DNA from: Rhodobacter sp.
GTDB taxonomy: Bacteria > Pseudomonadota > Alphaproteobacteria > Rhodobacterales > Rhodobacteraceae
DNA: 64,000 bases
NCBI GenBank assembly: GCA_027484145.1
Contig: JAIXUH010000034.1
Span: 106,569-170,568 of the forward strand
Reading direction: 5' to 3'
A program made the translations under genes and the position numbers. The notes beneath the pieces are model-generated. The model made no database searches, was not told where the DNA came from, and saw nothing but the letters and a program-made list of their open reading frames with translations. This document shows, piece by piece, positions 44,731 to 52,863 of this stretch (the first letter of the stretch is position 1; each line of letters begins with the position of its first letter).

Positions 44731-45399
44731 CTAGAACGCGTTCAGGAACACGAATATTGCTGATTTGACAAGCGCATAGCCCATGATGCCGACATAGGCG
44801 ACGGCGGCCACACCGATCAGCAGACCGCAAATGATCCACAGGCCATCACGCTCCAAGATGCCCAGACCGATCACGCAAAGTGCGATGGACGGAACCATGT
44901 TGCCAAAGGGCACGGGCAGGACAAGTGCAATGGCGATCACAAGGCACACCGCGCCGATCACCCGTTGCGCAGGTTCCGAGGCCAATGGCTTCATCCGTGC
45001 GCGCAACAGCCGTTCCGCCCGTTCCAGCCATGGTGTGGCCTTGTCGATCATGGCGGCAATGGTGGCGCGGGGCAGTGAGCGGGACGCGATAAAACGCGGC
45101 AGCCACGGGGACTGGCCCAGCATCATCTGCGTGGCCAGAAACAGCAGGGGCAGGCCCAGAACACCGGCTGTTCCGGGCGGCGTGGGCAGGATGTTGGGGA
45201 AGGCAAAGACCAGCAGCAGCGCCCCGAAGGCCCGGCCCTGCATCAGCGCCAGCAGGTCGGCCAGACTGATCCGCTCTCGTGATTCGTCGCGGGCCAGTGA
45301 CACCAGCATTTCCGAAAGACGATGCGCCACAGCAGGCTGCCCGGAGCTATCGTCACCCGGCCTGTCGTCATCGGGCCTGTCGCGCAAGCGATTGGTCAT
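44731..45399 (-). CDS. exoD: ExoD-family membrane protein
   Basis: A 222-residue protein with about four membrane helices in the C-terminal two thirds (QGRAFGALLLVFAFPNILPTPPGTAGVLGLPLLFLATQMMLG; VIGAVCLVIAIALVLPVPFGNMVPSIALCVIGLGILERDG). This is the ExoD signature, first linked to exopolysaccharide synthesis and alkali tolerance in Sinorhizobium. The basic, disordered N-terminus is cytoplasmic. It converges on the aminotransferase, eight bases away. Confidence 0.88.
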   Translation of the reverse strand: MTNRLRDRPDDDRPGDDSSGQPAVAHRLSEMLVSLARDESRERISLADLLALMQGRAFGALLLVFAFPNILPTPPGTAGVLGLPLLFLATQMMLGQSPWLPRFIASRSLPRATIAAMIDKATPWLERAERLLRARMKPLASEPAQRVIGAVCLVIAIALVLPVPFGNMVPSIALCVIGLGILERDGLWIICGLLIGVAAVAYVGIMGYALVKSAIFVFLNAF

Positions 45400-45478
45400 G
45401 ATTGGCAGCCCCGCATGGCATGCATGTCAGGCATGCACATGCGGAACATAGGGATTGGCAGGGGGCAGCAAAACCCCC

Positions 45479-45838
45479 TTAACCGCCGTTCTTGGCCAGC
45501 CACGCCGTCATCCATGCGATTTCCGCCTCTTGCGCGGCAATCACCGCTTCAGCGAACTTGCGCACCTCGGGGTCGGTCCCGTGTTCCAGCACGATCCGCG
45601 CCATGTCGACCGCGCCCTGATGGTGCGGGATCATGCCGCGCACGAAATCGACATCGACGTTGCCGCTGGGGGCGATGGCCATCCCCTCATGCATGCGGGC
45701 ATTTGCCTCTGCAAAGGCCATGGCGGCGGCATCATGGCCCATGCCGGCGGCGCCATGACCGGAGTGGTCCATGGTCTGGGCGGCCAACGGGCTGGCCAGA
45801 ACGGTCATCAAGGTGGCGATGCGGATCAGGTGTTTCAT
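45479..45838 (-). CDS. Exported DUF305 protein
   Basis: A 119-residue protein. Signal peptide about 1-20 (ATLMTVLASPLAAQ). The mature part starts TMDHSGHGAAGMGHDAAAM, rich in Met and His, and contains the core DFVRGMIPHHQGAVDMARIVL, the DUF305 ferritin-like motif. A periplasmic metal-binding (copper?) role is suggested by composition and family context. AAGGAG precedes the ATG at 45838. Confidence 0.88.
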   Translation of the reverse strand: MKHLIRIATLMTVLASPLAAQTMDHSGHGAAGMGHDAAAMAFAEANARMHEGMAIAPSGNVDVDFVRGMIPHHQGAVDMARIVLEHGTDPEVRKFAEAVIAAQEAEIAWMTAWLAKNGG

Positions 45839-46055
45839 CGGCGTCTCCTTTGTCTTGAACCACTTTGCAACCTTCCCGTTGGGGCAAGGCAAGTCACGAC
45901 TTTGTGCCAAAGTGATGGTCTTGCCCGAAATTCCGGCATCTTCCACAGACCGTCTTCAATGCAGGTTGACTGTGCACAGGTGTGGGCTTGGCCGAAGCGA
46001 CGATTGCGCCTAGGTTATGACACCAAGGTAACATTGTTCGAATTGGACCAAAGGC

Positions 46056-46847
46056 ATGTCCCGCGCGCGCCACCGTCGCCCCGTGATCGGCATTATCGGC
46101 AACATGACGCTGCTGAACGAACATTATCCGGTCCATGCTGGCGGCACGATGAACTCGGAAGCCGTGGCCGAGGTGTCGGGATGCCTGCCGATCATCATCC
46201 CGTCTGACCCGCGCTTTGTCAGTGTCGATGAACTGCTGGACCTGTGCGATGGCTTCCTGCTGACCGGGGGGCGGCCCAACGTGCACCCCAGCGAATATGG
46301 CGAGGATGAAACGCCCGCGCATGGCTGTTTTGACCGCTGCCGCGATGCAATTACCCTGCCGCTGGTGCGGGCCTGTGTGGAACGGGGCCAGCCGATCCTT
46401 GGCATTTGCCGGGGGTTTCAAGAGGTGAACGTGGCGATGGGGGGAACCCTGTTCCCCGAGATTCGCGATCTGCCGGGGCGGATGAACCACCGCATGCCAC
46501 CCGATGGTTCGCTTGAGGAAAAGTTTGCTCTGCGTCATCCGGTGCGGTTCACCCCCGGCGGGGTGTTTGCCCGTCTGATGGGCGCAGAAGAGGTGGTCAC
46601 CAACACCCTGCATGGTCAGGGCATCAACCGCCCTGGACCGCGCATCGTGATCGACGGCTGGGCCCCTGATGGCACGCCCGAGGCGATTTTTGTCAAGGAT
46701 GCACCGGGGTTTACCCTGTCGGTGCAATGGCACCCGGAATGGCGGGCGGGCGAAGATCCGGTGTCGCGTCCGCTGTTCGAGGCGTTTGGCCGCGCAACGG
46801 CTGCATGGGCCGATGGCCGCGCCATGCCGGTGCCCCGGCGGGCCTAG
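46056..46847 (+). CDS. PuuD-type gamma-glutamyl hydrolase (class I amidotransferase fold)
   Basis: A 263-residue peptidase C26 protein. The nucleophile elbow is GICRGFQEVNVAMGG (Cys about residue 119); the His-Glu pair lies in VQWHPEW near the end. LLTGGRPNVHPSEYG is the substrate-site loop. Family members cleave gamma-glutamyl-GABA and related amides in polyamine breakdown. No other puu genes are nearby, so the substrate is open. Confidence 0.88.
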   Translation: MSRARHRRPVIGIIGNMTLLNEHYPVHAGGTMNSEAVAEVSGCLPIIIPSDPRFVSVDELLDLCDGFLLTGGRPNVHPSEYGEDETPAHGCFDRCRDAITLPLVRACVERGQPILGICRGFQEVNVAMGGTLFPEIRDLPGRMNHRMPPDGSLEEKFALRHPVRFTPGGVFARLMGAEEVVTNTLHGQGINRPGPRIVIDGWAPDGTPEAIFVKDAPGFTLSVQWHPEWRAGEDPVSRPLFEAFGRATAAWADGRAMPVPRRA

Positions 46848-46855
46848 GCGGCGCA

Positions 46856-47557
46856 TTAGCGCGCTGTGGCGGCAGATCCTTGCCGGATCTGATCCAGAAA
46901 TGCCCGCAGCATTGGCACCCGGCGAGGGCGGAAACTTTCCGTGGTGGGCTGCACCTGCGCCATGGCCTGCAAGTGAAAGCGCCGGAAATCCTGCCGCAGC
47001 GTACAAAACGCAAGGCAGACAAGGCTGCGATCCAGAAACACCACAGAAAGTGGATAGATGCGGCGGGCGGTGTCTTTGCCGTCGCGGTCGGTATAGACGA
47101 TGTCCAGCGCGCGTTCGTCCCAAGCCGCCTCTCGCACGAGAGCAAGATGGGCGGGCGCAGGCGGGCGGCGTTCAAAGCGGTAAACCTGATGGGTGGCGTG
47201 GATGGCCTGCCGCTGTACCCGTTCAGGCAGCGTGGCGGTGATCTTGGCAAGGGCCGCATCCGCCGCCTTGGCCAAAGCGTCATCACCGGCAAGGCGCACC
47301 TCAGCCAGACCCAGCACCAGCGCCTCGACCTCCAGCCGGGTGAACATCTGCGGTGGCAGGGCGGGGTCTTCGGTCAGGGTGTAGCCAAGGCCCGCCGCGC
47401 CATCGATCAGGGCACCGCCCGCGCGCAGCGAATCGATATCGCGGTATAGCGTTCTCAGACTCACATCGGTTTCTTCAGCCAGACGCGCGGCCGTCACCGG
47501 CTGCGGCAGACGGCGCAGTGCATCCAGAAGGCGGAACAGACGGTCAGCACGCGCCAC
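46856..47557 (-). CDS. YafY-type HTH/WYL transcriptional regulator
   Basis: A 233-residue regulator. The N-terminal HTH_11 (PVTAARLAEETDVSLRTLYRDIDSL, residues about 20-44) is followed by a WYL-type ligand domain (ALDIVYTDRDGKDTARRIYPLSVVFLDRSLVCLAFCTLRQDFRRFHLQ). It is divergent from the glutathione transferase at 47632, which it may control, and convergent with the amidotransferase, eight bases away. Confidence 0.87.
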   Translation of the reverse strand: MARADRLFRLLDALRRLPQPVTAARLAEETDVSLRTLYRDIDSLRAGGALIDGAAGLGYTLTEDPALPPQMFTRLEVEALVLGLAEVRLAGDDALAKAADAALAKITATLPERVQRQAIHATHQVYRFERRPPAPAHLALVREAAWDERALDIVYTDRDGKDTARRIYPLSVVFLDRSLVCLAFCTLRQDFRRFHLQAMAQVQPTTESFRPRRVPMLRAFLDQIRQGSAATAR

Positions 47558-47631
47558 GGCTTTCTCCTGCCAGAAACTGGCAGCAGGCTAGGCGTAGAAC
47601 AGGCGCATCGCAACACAAGATGGAGATTGCC

Positions 47632-48240
47632 ATGCTGACCCTGTTTCACGCGCCGCAAAGCCGGTCCTCGGCCATTGTCGCGCTCATTGACGAGATGAAG
47701 ATTGCTGACTGGGTGGATGTCCGCGCCGTTGGCATTCCGCGAATGGACGGCAGTGGTGCCCGCGACCCCGCCAACCCGCACCCCGAAGGCAAGGTGCCCG
47801 CCCTTGTGCATGATGGCGTCGTGATCACCGAACGCGCGGCCATCATTCTGCATCTGTGCACGCTGTTTCCCGATACCGGCCTCTCGCCCGCAATGGCCAG
47901 CCCCGCTTGGGGGGCCTTTGTGCGGTGGCTGGTCTGGTATCAAGGGGTGATGGAGCCTGTGTTGGTGGTGCAGGCGACCGGGCTGTCGCATCCATGGCTG
48001 ACCGCAACGTTCCGGGGGCCCGACGAAGTGGCGCAGAGGTTGCGGTCCGCGTTGGAGCATGGGCCGTGGCTGATGGGAGAGCAGTATTCGGCGGTTGATC
48101 TGCTGCTGCATTCGCCGTTTGCGTGGTTCACCGAGGCCACGCCGGATGATCCGCTGATCCGCGATTGGGTTGCACGCTGCATGAACCGCCCGTCACGGCT
48201 GCTGGTCAAGGCGCGTGAAGCGCAACCGACTGCCGCCTGA
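47632..48240 (+). CDS. Glutathione S-transferase family protein
   Basis: A 202-residue GST. The thioredoxin-like N-terminal domain includes the Ser-rich contact SRSSAIV, the cis-proline region GKVPALVHDG and the gamma-glutamyl-binding ITERAAIILHL. The C-terminal helical domain has GEQYSAVDLLL (N-capping/hydrophobic staple motif). The ATG at 47632 has TGGAG upstream. Substrate unknown. Divergent from a WYL regulator. Confidence 0.88.
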   Translation: MLTLFHAPQSRSSAIVALIDEMKIADWVDVRAVGIPRMDGSGARDPANPHPEGKVPALVHDGVVITERAAIILHLCTLFPDTGLSPAMASPAWGAFVRWLVWYQGVMEPVLVVQATGLSHPWLTATFRGPDEVAQRLRSALEHGPWLMGEQYSAVDLLLHSPFAWFTEATPDDPLIRDWVARCMNRPSRLLVKAREAQPTAA

Positions 48241-48257
48241 CGGGCGGGCCGGCAATG

Positions 48258-48289
48258 AAAAAGGGCCGCCCGGCGGAACGGGCGGCCCT
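48258..48289 (-). terminator. Rho-independent terminator for the L,D-transpeptidase gene
   Basis: AGGGCCGCCC (48262-48271) pairs with GGGCGGCCCT (48280-48289) around eight bases. Read on the minus strand it is followed by TTTTTC, giving a standard terminator 20 bases past the L,D-transpeptidase stop. On the plus strand there is no T-run. Confidence 0.85.
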
Positions 48290-48309
48290 GACTAGCAGAA
48301 CGCGTAGGG

Positions 48310-49320
48310 TCAGTTCGACGGCGGGCAGACCCCGTTCACCAAGGCAACCTTGCATGCCGGTGCGGCTGCGGCGGGGGCAGCAGCAGCGGGGGCCGCTGCC
48401 GCAGGTGCTGGCGTCACCGCGGCTGGTGCCGGTGTCACGGCTGCCGGTGCCGGGGTCACCACGGCGGCTACGGGGGCAGGGGTCACAACCGCAGCCGGTG
48501 TCGGTTTGGTAAAGGCCGGTGCGGCCAAGGTCTGCAGTTTCGGCACTGTGATCTGCGCCGATGCGACGGCAGGTTTCGCGGCAGCCTTCGGCGCAGTCGA
48601 TTTCTTCGGCGCAGGTGGTGGCAGTGTCAGGCCCTTGGGCATCTGGCCATCACGGGTCAGCACCACAACCTTTGCGCCATCGGGCACGCGGGAATAGAGG
48701 TCCATCACATCTTGATTGATCATGCGGATACAGCCGGACGAGGCGTTCTTGCCAATCGACCACCAATCCGGCGTGCCATGAATGCGATAGCCATAATCAA
48801 CGCCGTTTGTCGTCAGATACAGCGCGCGGGCCCCAAGCGGGTTGGTCGGGCCGCCGGGCTGACCCTTTTCCCACTTGGACAATTCGGGCTTGCGCGCGAT
48901 CATTTCCGGAGGCGGGGTCCATGTCGGCCACGGGCGGCGGTTGGTGATCAGCGCCTCACCCGACCATTCGAACCCGGCCTTGCCGACGGCGATGCCATAG
49001 CGGATCGCCTTGCCCTTCCCGGTCACAAGGAAAAGGTGCTTGGCCGCCGGGTTGATGATGACGGTTCCGGGCGCCTCATTTGACGGATAGTCGACCACCT
49101 GACGCTCAAATTCGTCGGGCACCTTTTCCACCGGGACGGTCGGCACGGCAAAGCCGTTGTCCGATGTGGCAAGGTATAGGCCTTCTGCCGGCACCGTTGC
49201 CGCCATGGCCGCCGGTTCGGCCGCCTTTGTCGAAGAGGTGGTGGTTGGCACGCAAGCGGCAAGGCTGGCAGCGACTGCAATCCCGGCGAGGGCCCGGATC
49301 AGAAAAACCGACATAAGCAT
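48310..49320 (-). CDS. L,D-transpeptidase lipoprotein with Ala/Pro-rich tail
   Basis: A 336-residue YkuD-domain protein. Signal with lipobox LAAC (Cys about residue 22), so likely lipid-anchored. The YkuD domain (residues about 80-215) has the HGTPDWWSIGKNASSGCIRM catalytic His/Cys motif and ALYLTTNGVDYGYRIHG. It cross-links peptidoglycan or attaches proteins to it. The C-terminal 100 residues are a low-complexity Ala/Pro/Val tract (repeated VTPAPAA) ending in a Cys pair (CKVALVNGVC), unlike the catalytic domain. Confidence 0.88.
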   Translation of the reverse strand: MLMSVFLIRALAGIAVAASLAACVPTTTSSTKAAEPAAMAATVPAEGLYLATSDNGFAVPTVPVEKVPDEFERQVVDYPSNEAPGTVIINPAAKHLFLVTGKGKAIRYGIAVGKAGFEWSGEALITNRRPWPTWTPPPEMIARKPELSKWEKGQPGGPTNPLGARALYLTTNGVDYGYRIHGTPDWWSIGKNASSGCIRMINQDVMDLYSRVPDGAKVVVLTRDGQMPKGLTLPPPAPKKSTAPKAAAKPAVASAQITVPKLQTLAAPAFTKPTPAAVVTPAPVAAVVTPAPAAVTPAPAAVTPAPAAAAPAAAAPAAAAPACKVALVNGVCPPSN

Positions 49321-49395
49321 ATCCTTTTCGGCTGGCCCACAGGCCCCGAGTCCTTTTTTTCAAGGCTATCGCAGCGTTGCCTGCGCGTCAAAGGG

Positions 49396-50235
49396 TCAAA
49401 GTGTTGTTCGAAGATCCCAAAGTTCAGGGAACAGCCGCACCTCCAGCATCCGGCGCAGGTAAGACACGCCCGATGTGCCGCCCGTGCCGCGCTTGAAGCC
49501 AATGACACGCTCTACGGTTGTGACGTGGTTGAAACGCCACCTGCGGAAGTAATCTTCAAAATCCACAAGTTTTTCAGCCAGTTCGTAGGCCTGCCAGTGT
49601 TTGGCGGGGTCGCGGTAGACGGTTTCCCAGACCGCGCGCACGCCATCATGCGCGACCCAGGTTTGCGAAACATCGCGCGACAGAACATCTTCGGGCACGG
49701 CAAGGCCGATACGCGACAAATGGCCCAAGGCCGCATCATACAACGTGGGACGCGCCAGTTCGGCCAGCAGAACGGCAGACACATCGGGCCTGTGGGCATG
49801 TGGTTTCAGCATGGCCGCGTTGCGGTTTCCCACCGAAAACTCGATGAGTCGGTATTGCCAAGACTGAAACCCCGAGGATTGGCCAAGCCCTTCGCGGAAG
49901 GTGGTGTAATCGGCCGGGGTCATGGTGCGCAGCACATCCCACGCGTTGTTCAACTGTTCAAAGATGCGCGACACGCGGGCCAGCATCTTGAACGCCTCTT
50001 GGGCGTTCCCGGTGCCAAGGCGTGAGCGGGCAGCATCAATCTCGTGCAGCGCCAGTTTCATCCAGAGTTCGGAGGTCTGGTGCTGAATGATGAACAGCAT
50101 CTCGTCATGTGCCGTGGTCAGGCAATGCTGCGATGACAGGATGTGGTCGATGGAGAGATAGTCGCCATAAGACATGCGCCCGTCAAAGGACATCTGCGCG
50201 CCGTCGCGGGCGGGATCATAGGGGGATTGGGTCAT
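49396..50235 (-). CDS. kynA: Tryptophan 2,3-dioxygenase
   Basis: A 279-residue heme dioxygenase that opens the indole ring of L-tryptophan to N-formylkynurenine. Visible are the substrate-pocket segment [45 protein letters not shown] (Tyr/Arg contacts) and the heme-ligand His in [26 protein letters not shown]. Last recognised gene of kynU-GNAT-(small ORF)-kynA, transcribed from the palindrome-bearing promoter at 52149. Confidence 0.96.
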   Translation of the reverse strand: MTQSPYDPARDGAQMSFDGRMSYGDYLSIDHILSSQHCLTTAHDEMLFIIQHQTSELWMKLALHEIDAARSRLGTGNAQEAFKMLARVSRIFEQLNNAWDVLRTMTPADYTTFREGLGQSSGFQSWQYRLIEFSVGNRNAAMLKPHAHRPDVSAVLLAELARPTLYDAALGHLSRIGLAVPEDVLSRDVSQTWVAHDGVRAVWETVYRDPAKHWQAYELAEKLVDFEDYFRRWRFNHVTTVERVIGFKRGTGGTSGVSYLRRMLEVRLFPELWDLRTTL

Positions 50236-50271
50236 GGACGCCTCCTGATATGCCGGGGAAAGGGGTTCAGG

Positions 50272-50382
50272 TCAGACGGGTGCCCTTTGCGACAACACGG
50301 ACAATGCCCCCATCGCGCGCCAAAGCGCGGCCCAGGCTTGCGGGCGGCAGACCGGAGGAAGCCCAAGGCGAATGCGGGTCAT
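50272..50382 (-). CDS. Possible 36-residue coupled small ORF
   Basis: An ATG at 50382 overlaps the TGA of the GNAT gene (ATGA) and opens 36 codons (MTRIRLGLPPVCRPQAWAALWRAMG and so on) ending 36 bases before kynA. The basic, Trp-containing peptide has no family. The tight coupling suggests translation may occur; decayed coding sequence is an equal possibility. Confidence 0.3.
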   Translation of the reverse strand: MTRIRLGLPPVCRPQAWAALWRAMGALSVLSQRAPV

Positions 50383-50888
50383 GTGATCTGCCCCTTTGCT
50401 GCCAGAGGCACGTTCAGGTTCAGGGACATGTTGAACCGTTCGATGGCAACGCCATGCCGCATGACGGTTTCGGCGGTGGTGACCGCCCAACCCCGGCGCA
50501 GCAGAAAGCGACGGAAGAAGTGGCTGGCGTCGGTGGTCAACTGCGCAAGCCGCATCTCTTGCGCCCAGATCATGATGTGGTCGTAAAGCGCGGCCATCAC
50601 CCCGCGCCCCATCGCCTGCGGCACGACATAGGCAAGGTCGATATGCCCCAGCCGTTCAACCGTCAGAAACCCCACCTGCGCCGCGTCTTCTGTCGCAATC
50701 CACCCGGTCTGCCGGGCTAGGCGGTCGACAAAACCTTCCGGTATCATGCGCGCACCGTCGAGATCCGGCATCCACGCCTGAAGTTGCGCCAAGGAATAGA
50801 AGCGGCCCGCCCCGTCGCGGATCGACGCGCGCATCACTGCAAAGGCAGCGGGTGCGTCGGCAGCGGTCAGGGGGCGGATGTCAGCCAT
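50379..50888 (-). CDS. GNAT-family N-acetyltransferase in the kyn operon
   Basis: A 169-residue GNAT protein (IRPLTAADAPAAFAVMRASI start; LAYVVPQAMGRGVMAALYDHI as motif A; FFRRFLLRRGWAVTTAETVMRHGVAIERFNM near the end). It overlaps kynU by ATGA and is therefore made with it. An acetyltransferase between kynureninase and tryptophan dioxygenase suggests action on kynurenine, anthranilate or an analogue, or simple hitch-hiking; the substrate is unknown. Confidence 0.85.
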   Translation of the reverse strand: MADIRPLTAADAPAAFAVMRASIRDGAGRFYSLAQLQAWMPDLDGARMIPEGFVDRLARQTGWIATEDAAQVGFLTVERLGHIDLAYVVPQAMGRGVMAALYDHIMIWAQEMRLAQLTTDASHFFRRFLLRRGWAVTTAETVMRHGVAIERFNMSLNLNVPLAAKGQIT

Positions 50889-52084
50889 CACGTCACCAGG
50901 GCCTTTGCCTTGTATTCGGGGCGGTCCCACAGGTTGCCTGCCATCACCTCGGCCAGAATGGTCGTGGCGCGCGTCACATCGTCCATGGTGGTGTACAGCG
51001 GCGTGAAGCCAAAGCGCAGGATATCGGGCGCGCGGAAATCGCCGATTACACCGAGCGCGATCAGCGCCTGCATGATGGCGTAGCCTTCGGCATGGCGGAA
51101 ACTGACCTGCGATCCGCGCAGCGTGCCGTCGCGCGGTGAGGCCAGAGTCAACGTCGGGCAAGACGCCTCGACGCCTGTGATAAAGGCATCGGTCAACTCG
51201 ATCGAGCGCGCGCGGACATCGTGGATATCGGCCATGTCCCAAACATCCATCGCGGCCTCAAGGGCGGCCAGTTGCAGAACCGGCGGCGTGCCAACACGCA
51301 TCCGCTCTACCCCGCGCCCGGCGCGATAGGACAGGTCAAAGGCAAAGGGGGCCTCGTGCCCCAGCCAACCAGACAGGGCCGGGCGGGCGGTTTCGGCATG
51401 GTGCGGCGCGACATAGATGAAGGCGGGACCACCCGGGCCGGAGTTGAGGTATTTGTAGGTGCAACCCACGGCGAAGTCAGCATTTGCCGCCGTCAGGTCC
51501 ACTGGCAAAGCGCCTGCCGAATGCGCAAGGTCCCACACCGTCAATGCGCCCGCCGCATGGGCCTTAGCAGTCAGGGCGGCCATGTCGTGCTTGCGCCCGG
51601 TGCGATAATCAACCTCGGTCAGCATCAGGACGGCCACACTGTCATCTATCGCATCGGCCACCGCTTCGGGGGCCACGGTGACAAGGCGATACTCGGGCCC
51701 CAGCGTGCGGCACAGACCTTCGGCCATATACAGATCCGACGGGAAATTGCCGGTGTCCGACAGGACAACACGGCGTGACCCATTGATTTCAAACGCCGAA
51801 GCAAGGGCCTGATAGACCTTGATCGACAAGGTGTCGCCCATTACGACCGTCCCGGCGGGCGCGCCAATCAGTCGGCCGATCCGGTCGCCGATGCGGCTGG
51901 GTTGTGCCATCCACCCGGCAAGGTTCCAGCCGCGGATCAGCATGTCGCCCCATTCGGCGGTAACGGTGTGCTCTACCCGTGCGGCAGCGGCCTTTGGCAT
52001 CGGGCCAAGCGAATTGCCGTCCAGATAGACTACGCCCTCGGGCAGATGGAACATGGCGCGGGTGGCGGTGAAATCTGTGGTCAT
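50888..52084 (-). CDS. kynU: Kynureninase
   Basis: A 398-residue PLP hydrolase that cleaves L-kynurenine to anthranilate and alanine. YLDGNSLGPMPKAAAARVEHTVTAEWGDMLIRGW at the N-terminus, the phosphate-site TLSIKVYQALASAF, the PLP-lysine block GCTYKYLNSGPGGPAFIYV (about residue 227) and FGFTPLYTT near the C-terminus are all diagnostic. GGAGGGA precedes the ATG at 52084. First gene of the operon, about 75 bp from the centre of the shared palindrome. Its product feeds the ligase at 14871. Confidence 0.96.
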   Translation of the reverse strand: MTTDFTATRAMFHLPEGVVYLDGNSLGPMPKAAAARVEHTVTAEWGDMLIRGWNLAGWMAQPSRIGDRIGRLIGAPAGTVVMGDTLSIKVYQALASAFEINGSRRVVLSDTGNFPSDLYMAEGLCRTLGPEYRLVTVAPEAVADAIDDSVAVLMLTEVDYRTGRKHDMAALTAKAHAAGALTVWDLAHSAGALPVDLTAANADFAVGCTYKYLNSGPGGPAFIYVAPHHAETARPALSGWLGHEAPFAFDLSYRAGRGVERMRVGTPPVLQLAALEAAMDVWDMADIHDVRARSIELTDAFITGVEASCPTLTLASPRDGTLRGSQVSFRHAEGYAIMQALIALGVIGDFRAPDILRFGFTPLYTTMDDVTRATTILAEVMAGNLWDRPEYKAKALVT

Positions 52085-52148
52085 ATGAGTCTCCCTCCGG
52101 GGAAAGGGCAGGCCCGGATGCGGTTGCTACTCAACTCTGGCGGGGCGG

Positions 52149-52168
52149 AAATTTCAAGCTTGAAATTT
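52149..52168. promoter_or_regulatory. Perfect palindrome upstream of kynU, identical to the abm operator
   Basis: AAATTTCAAGCTTGAAATTT is a perfect 20-bp palindrome whose inner 18 bases match the abm operator at 8542-8559 exactly. On the kynU strand the TTGAAA inside it lies 17 bases before TTGAGT, so the site may overlap a -35 element, as expected for a repressor. Confidence 0.75.
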
Positions 52169-52253
52169 ATGTGGCGCGCAACGGGGGCTTGCGGTTGCAG
52201 CCGATTGGCAGAACAGTGCGCGCCGGGCACGCAGAACGGGGGGCTGGAAGAAC

Positions 52254-52739
52254 ATGCTGAAAGTGCCTGATCTGCCGCCATTCTGGTTGCTGGGCGCGCT
52301 GGTCCTGACATGGTTTTTGGGCTGGCTGGTGCCGATTGGCCTGTTCGGCGGTGTGGGAAAGATTCTGGGGCCGCTTTTGGCCTTGGCCGGGGCAGGCCTG
52401 CTGGCGGCAGCCGTGGTGCAGATGGTAAGCCGCCGCACGACTGTGATCCCGCGCCGCACACCTTCGGTTCTGGTGACGCATGGTGTTTTCCGGTTCAGCC
52501 GCAACCCGATTTATCTGGGCGATGCGATGATCTTGCTGGGTGCGATCCTGTGGTGGGACGTGCCCGTGGCCCTTTTGGTCTTTGCCGCCTTCATCCTGAT
52601 GATTCAACGCCGCTTCATCCTGCCGGAAGAGGCCGTCTTGCGGCGAGATTTTGCTGCAGCCTTTGCCAAGTGGTCGGCGCAGACCAACAGATGGGTCGGA
52701 TTGAGAAAAAATGCCCCTTGGCGACGGGCGCGGAAATAG
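52254..52739 (+). CDS. Membrane methyltransferase of the ICMT/PEMT type
   Basis: A 161-residue protein with about four membrane helices. The GVFRFSRNPIYLGDAMILLG block is the hallmark of the isoprenylcysteine carboxyl methyltransferase / phospholipid methyltransferase superfamily (SAM binding), and the end RRFILPEEAVLRRDFAAAFAKWSAQTNRWV is typical of bacterial members. Substrate unknown. It is divergent from kynU and shares its promoter gap, but a metabolic link is not evident. Confidence 0.83.
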   Translation: MLKVPDLPPFWLLGALVLTWFLGWLVPIGLFGGVGKILGPLLALAGAGLLAAAVVQMVSRRTTVIPRRTPSVLVTHGVFRFSRNPIYLGDAMILLGAILWWDVPVALLVFAAFILMIQRRFILPEEAVLRRDFAAAFAKWSAQTNRWVGLRKNAPWRRARK

Positions 52740-52863
52740 TTTTGCTGCGTGGCAGCAGAATCTTTGAAATATTGTTGCGCGGTGATATGTGGGCCAAGAT
52801 GCCGTAACCGCCATATCGCCAAAAGCGGGCAGCCATCACCGGATAGAATCGGGGGGAGAGACA

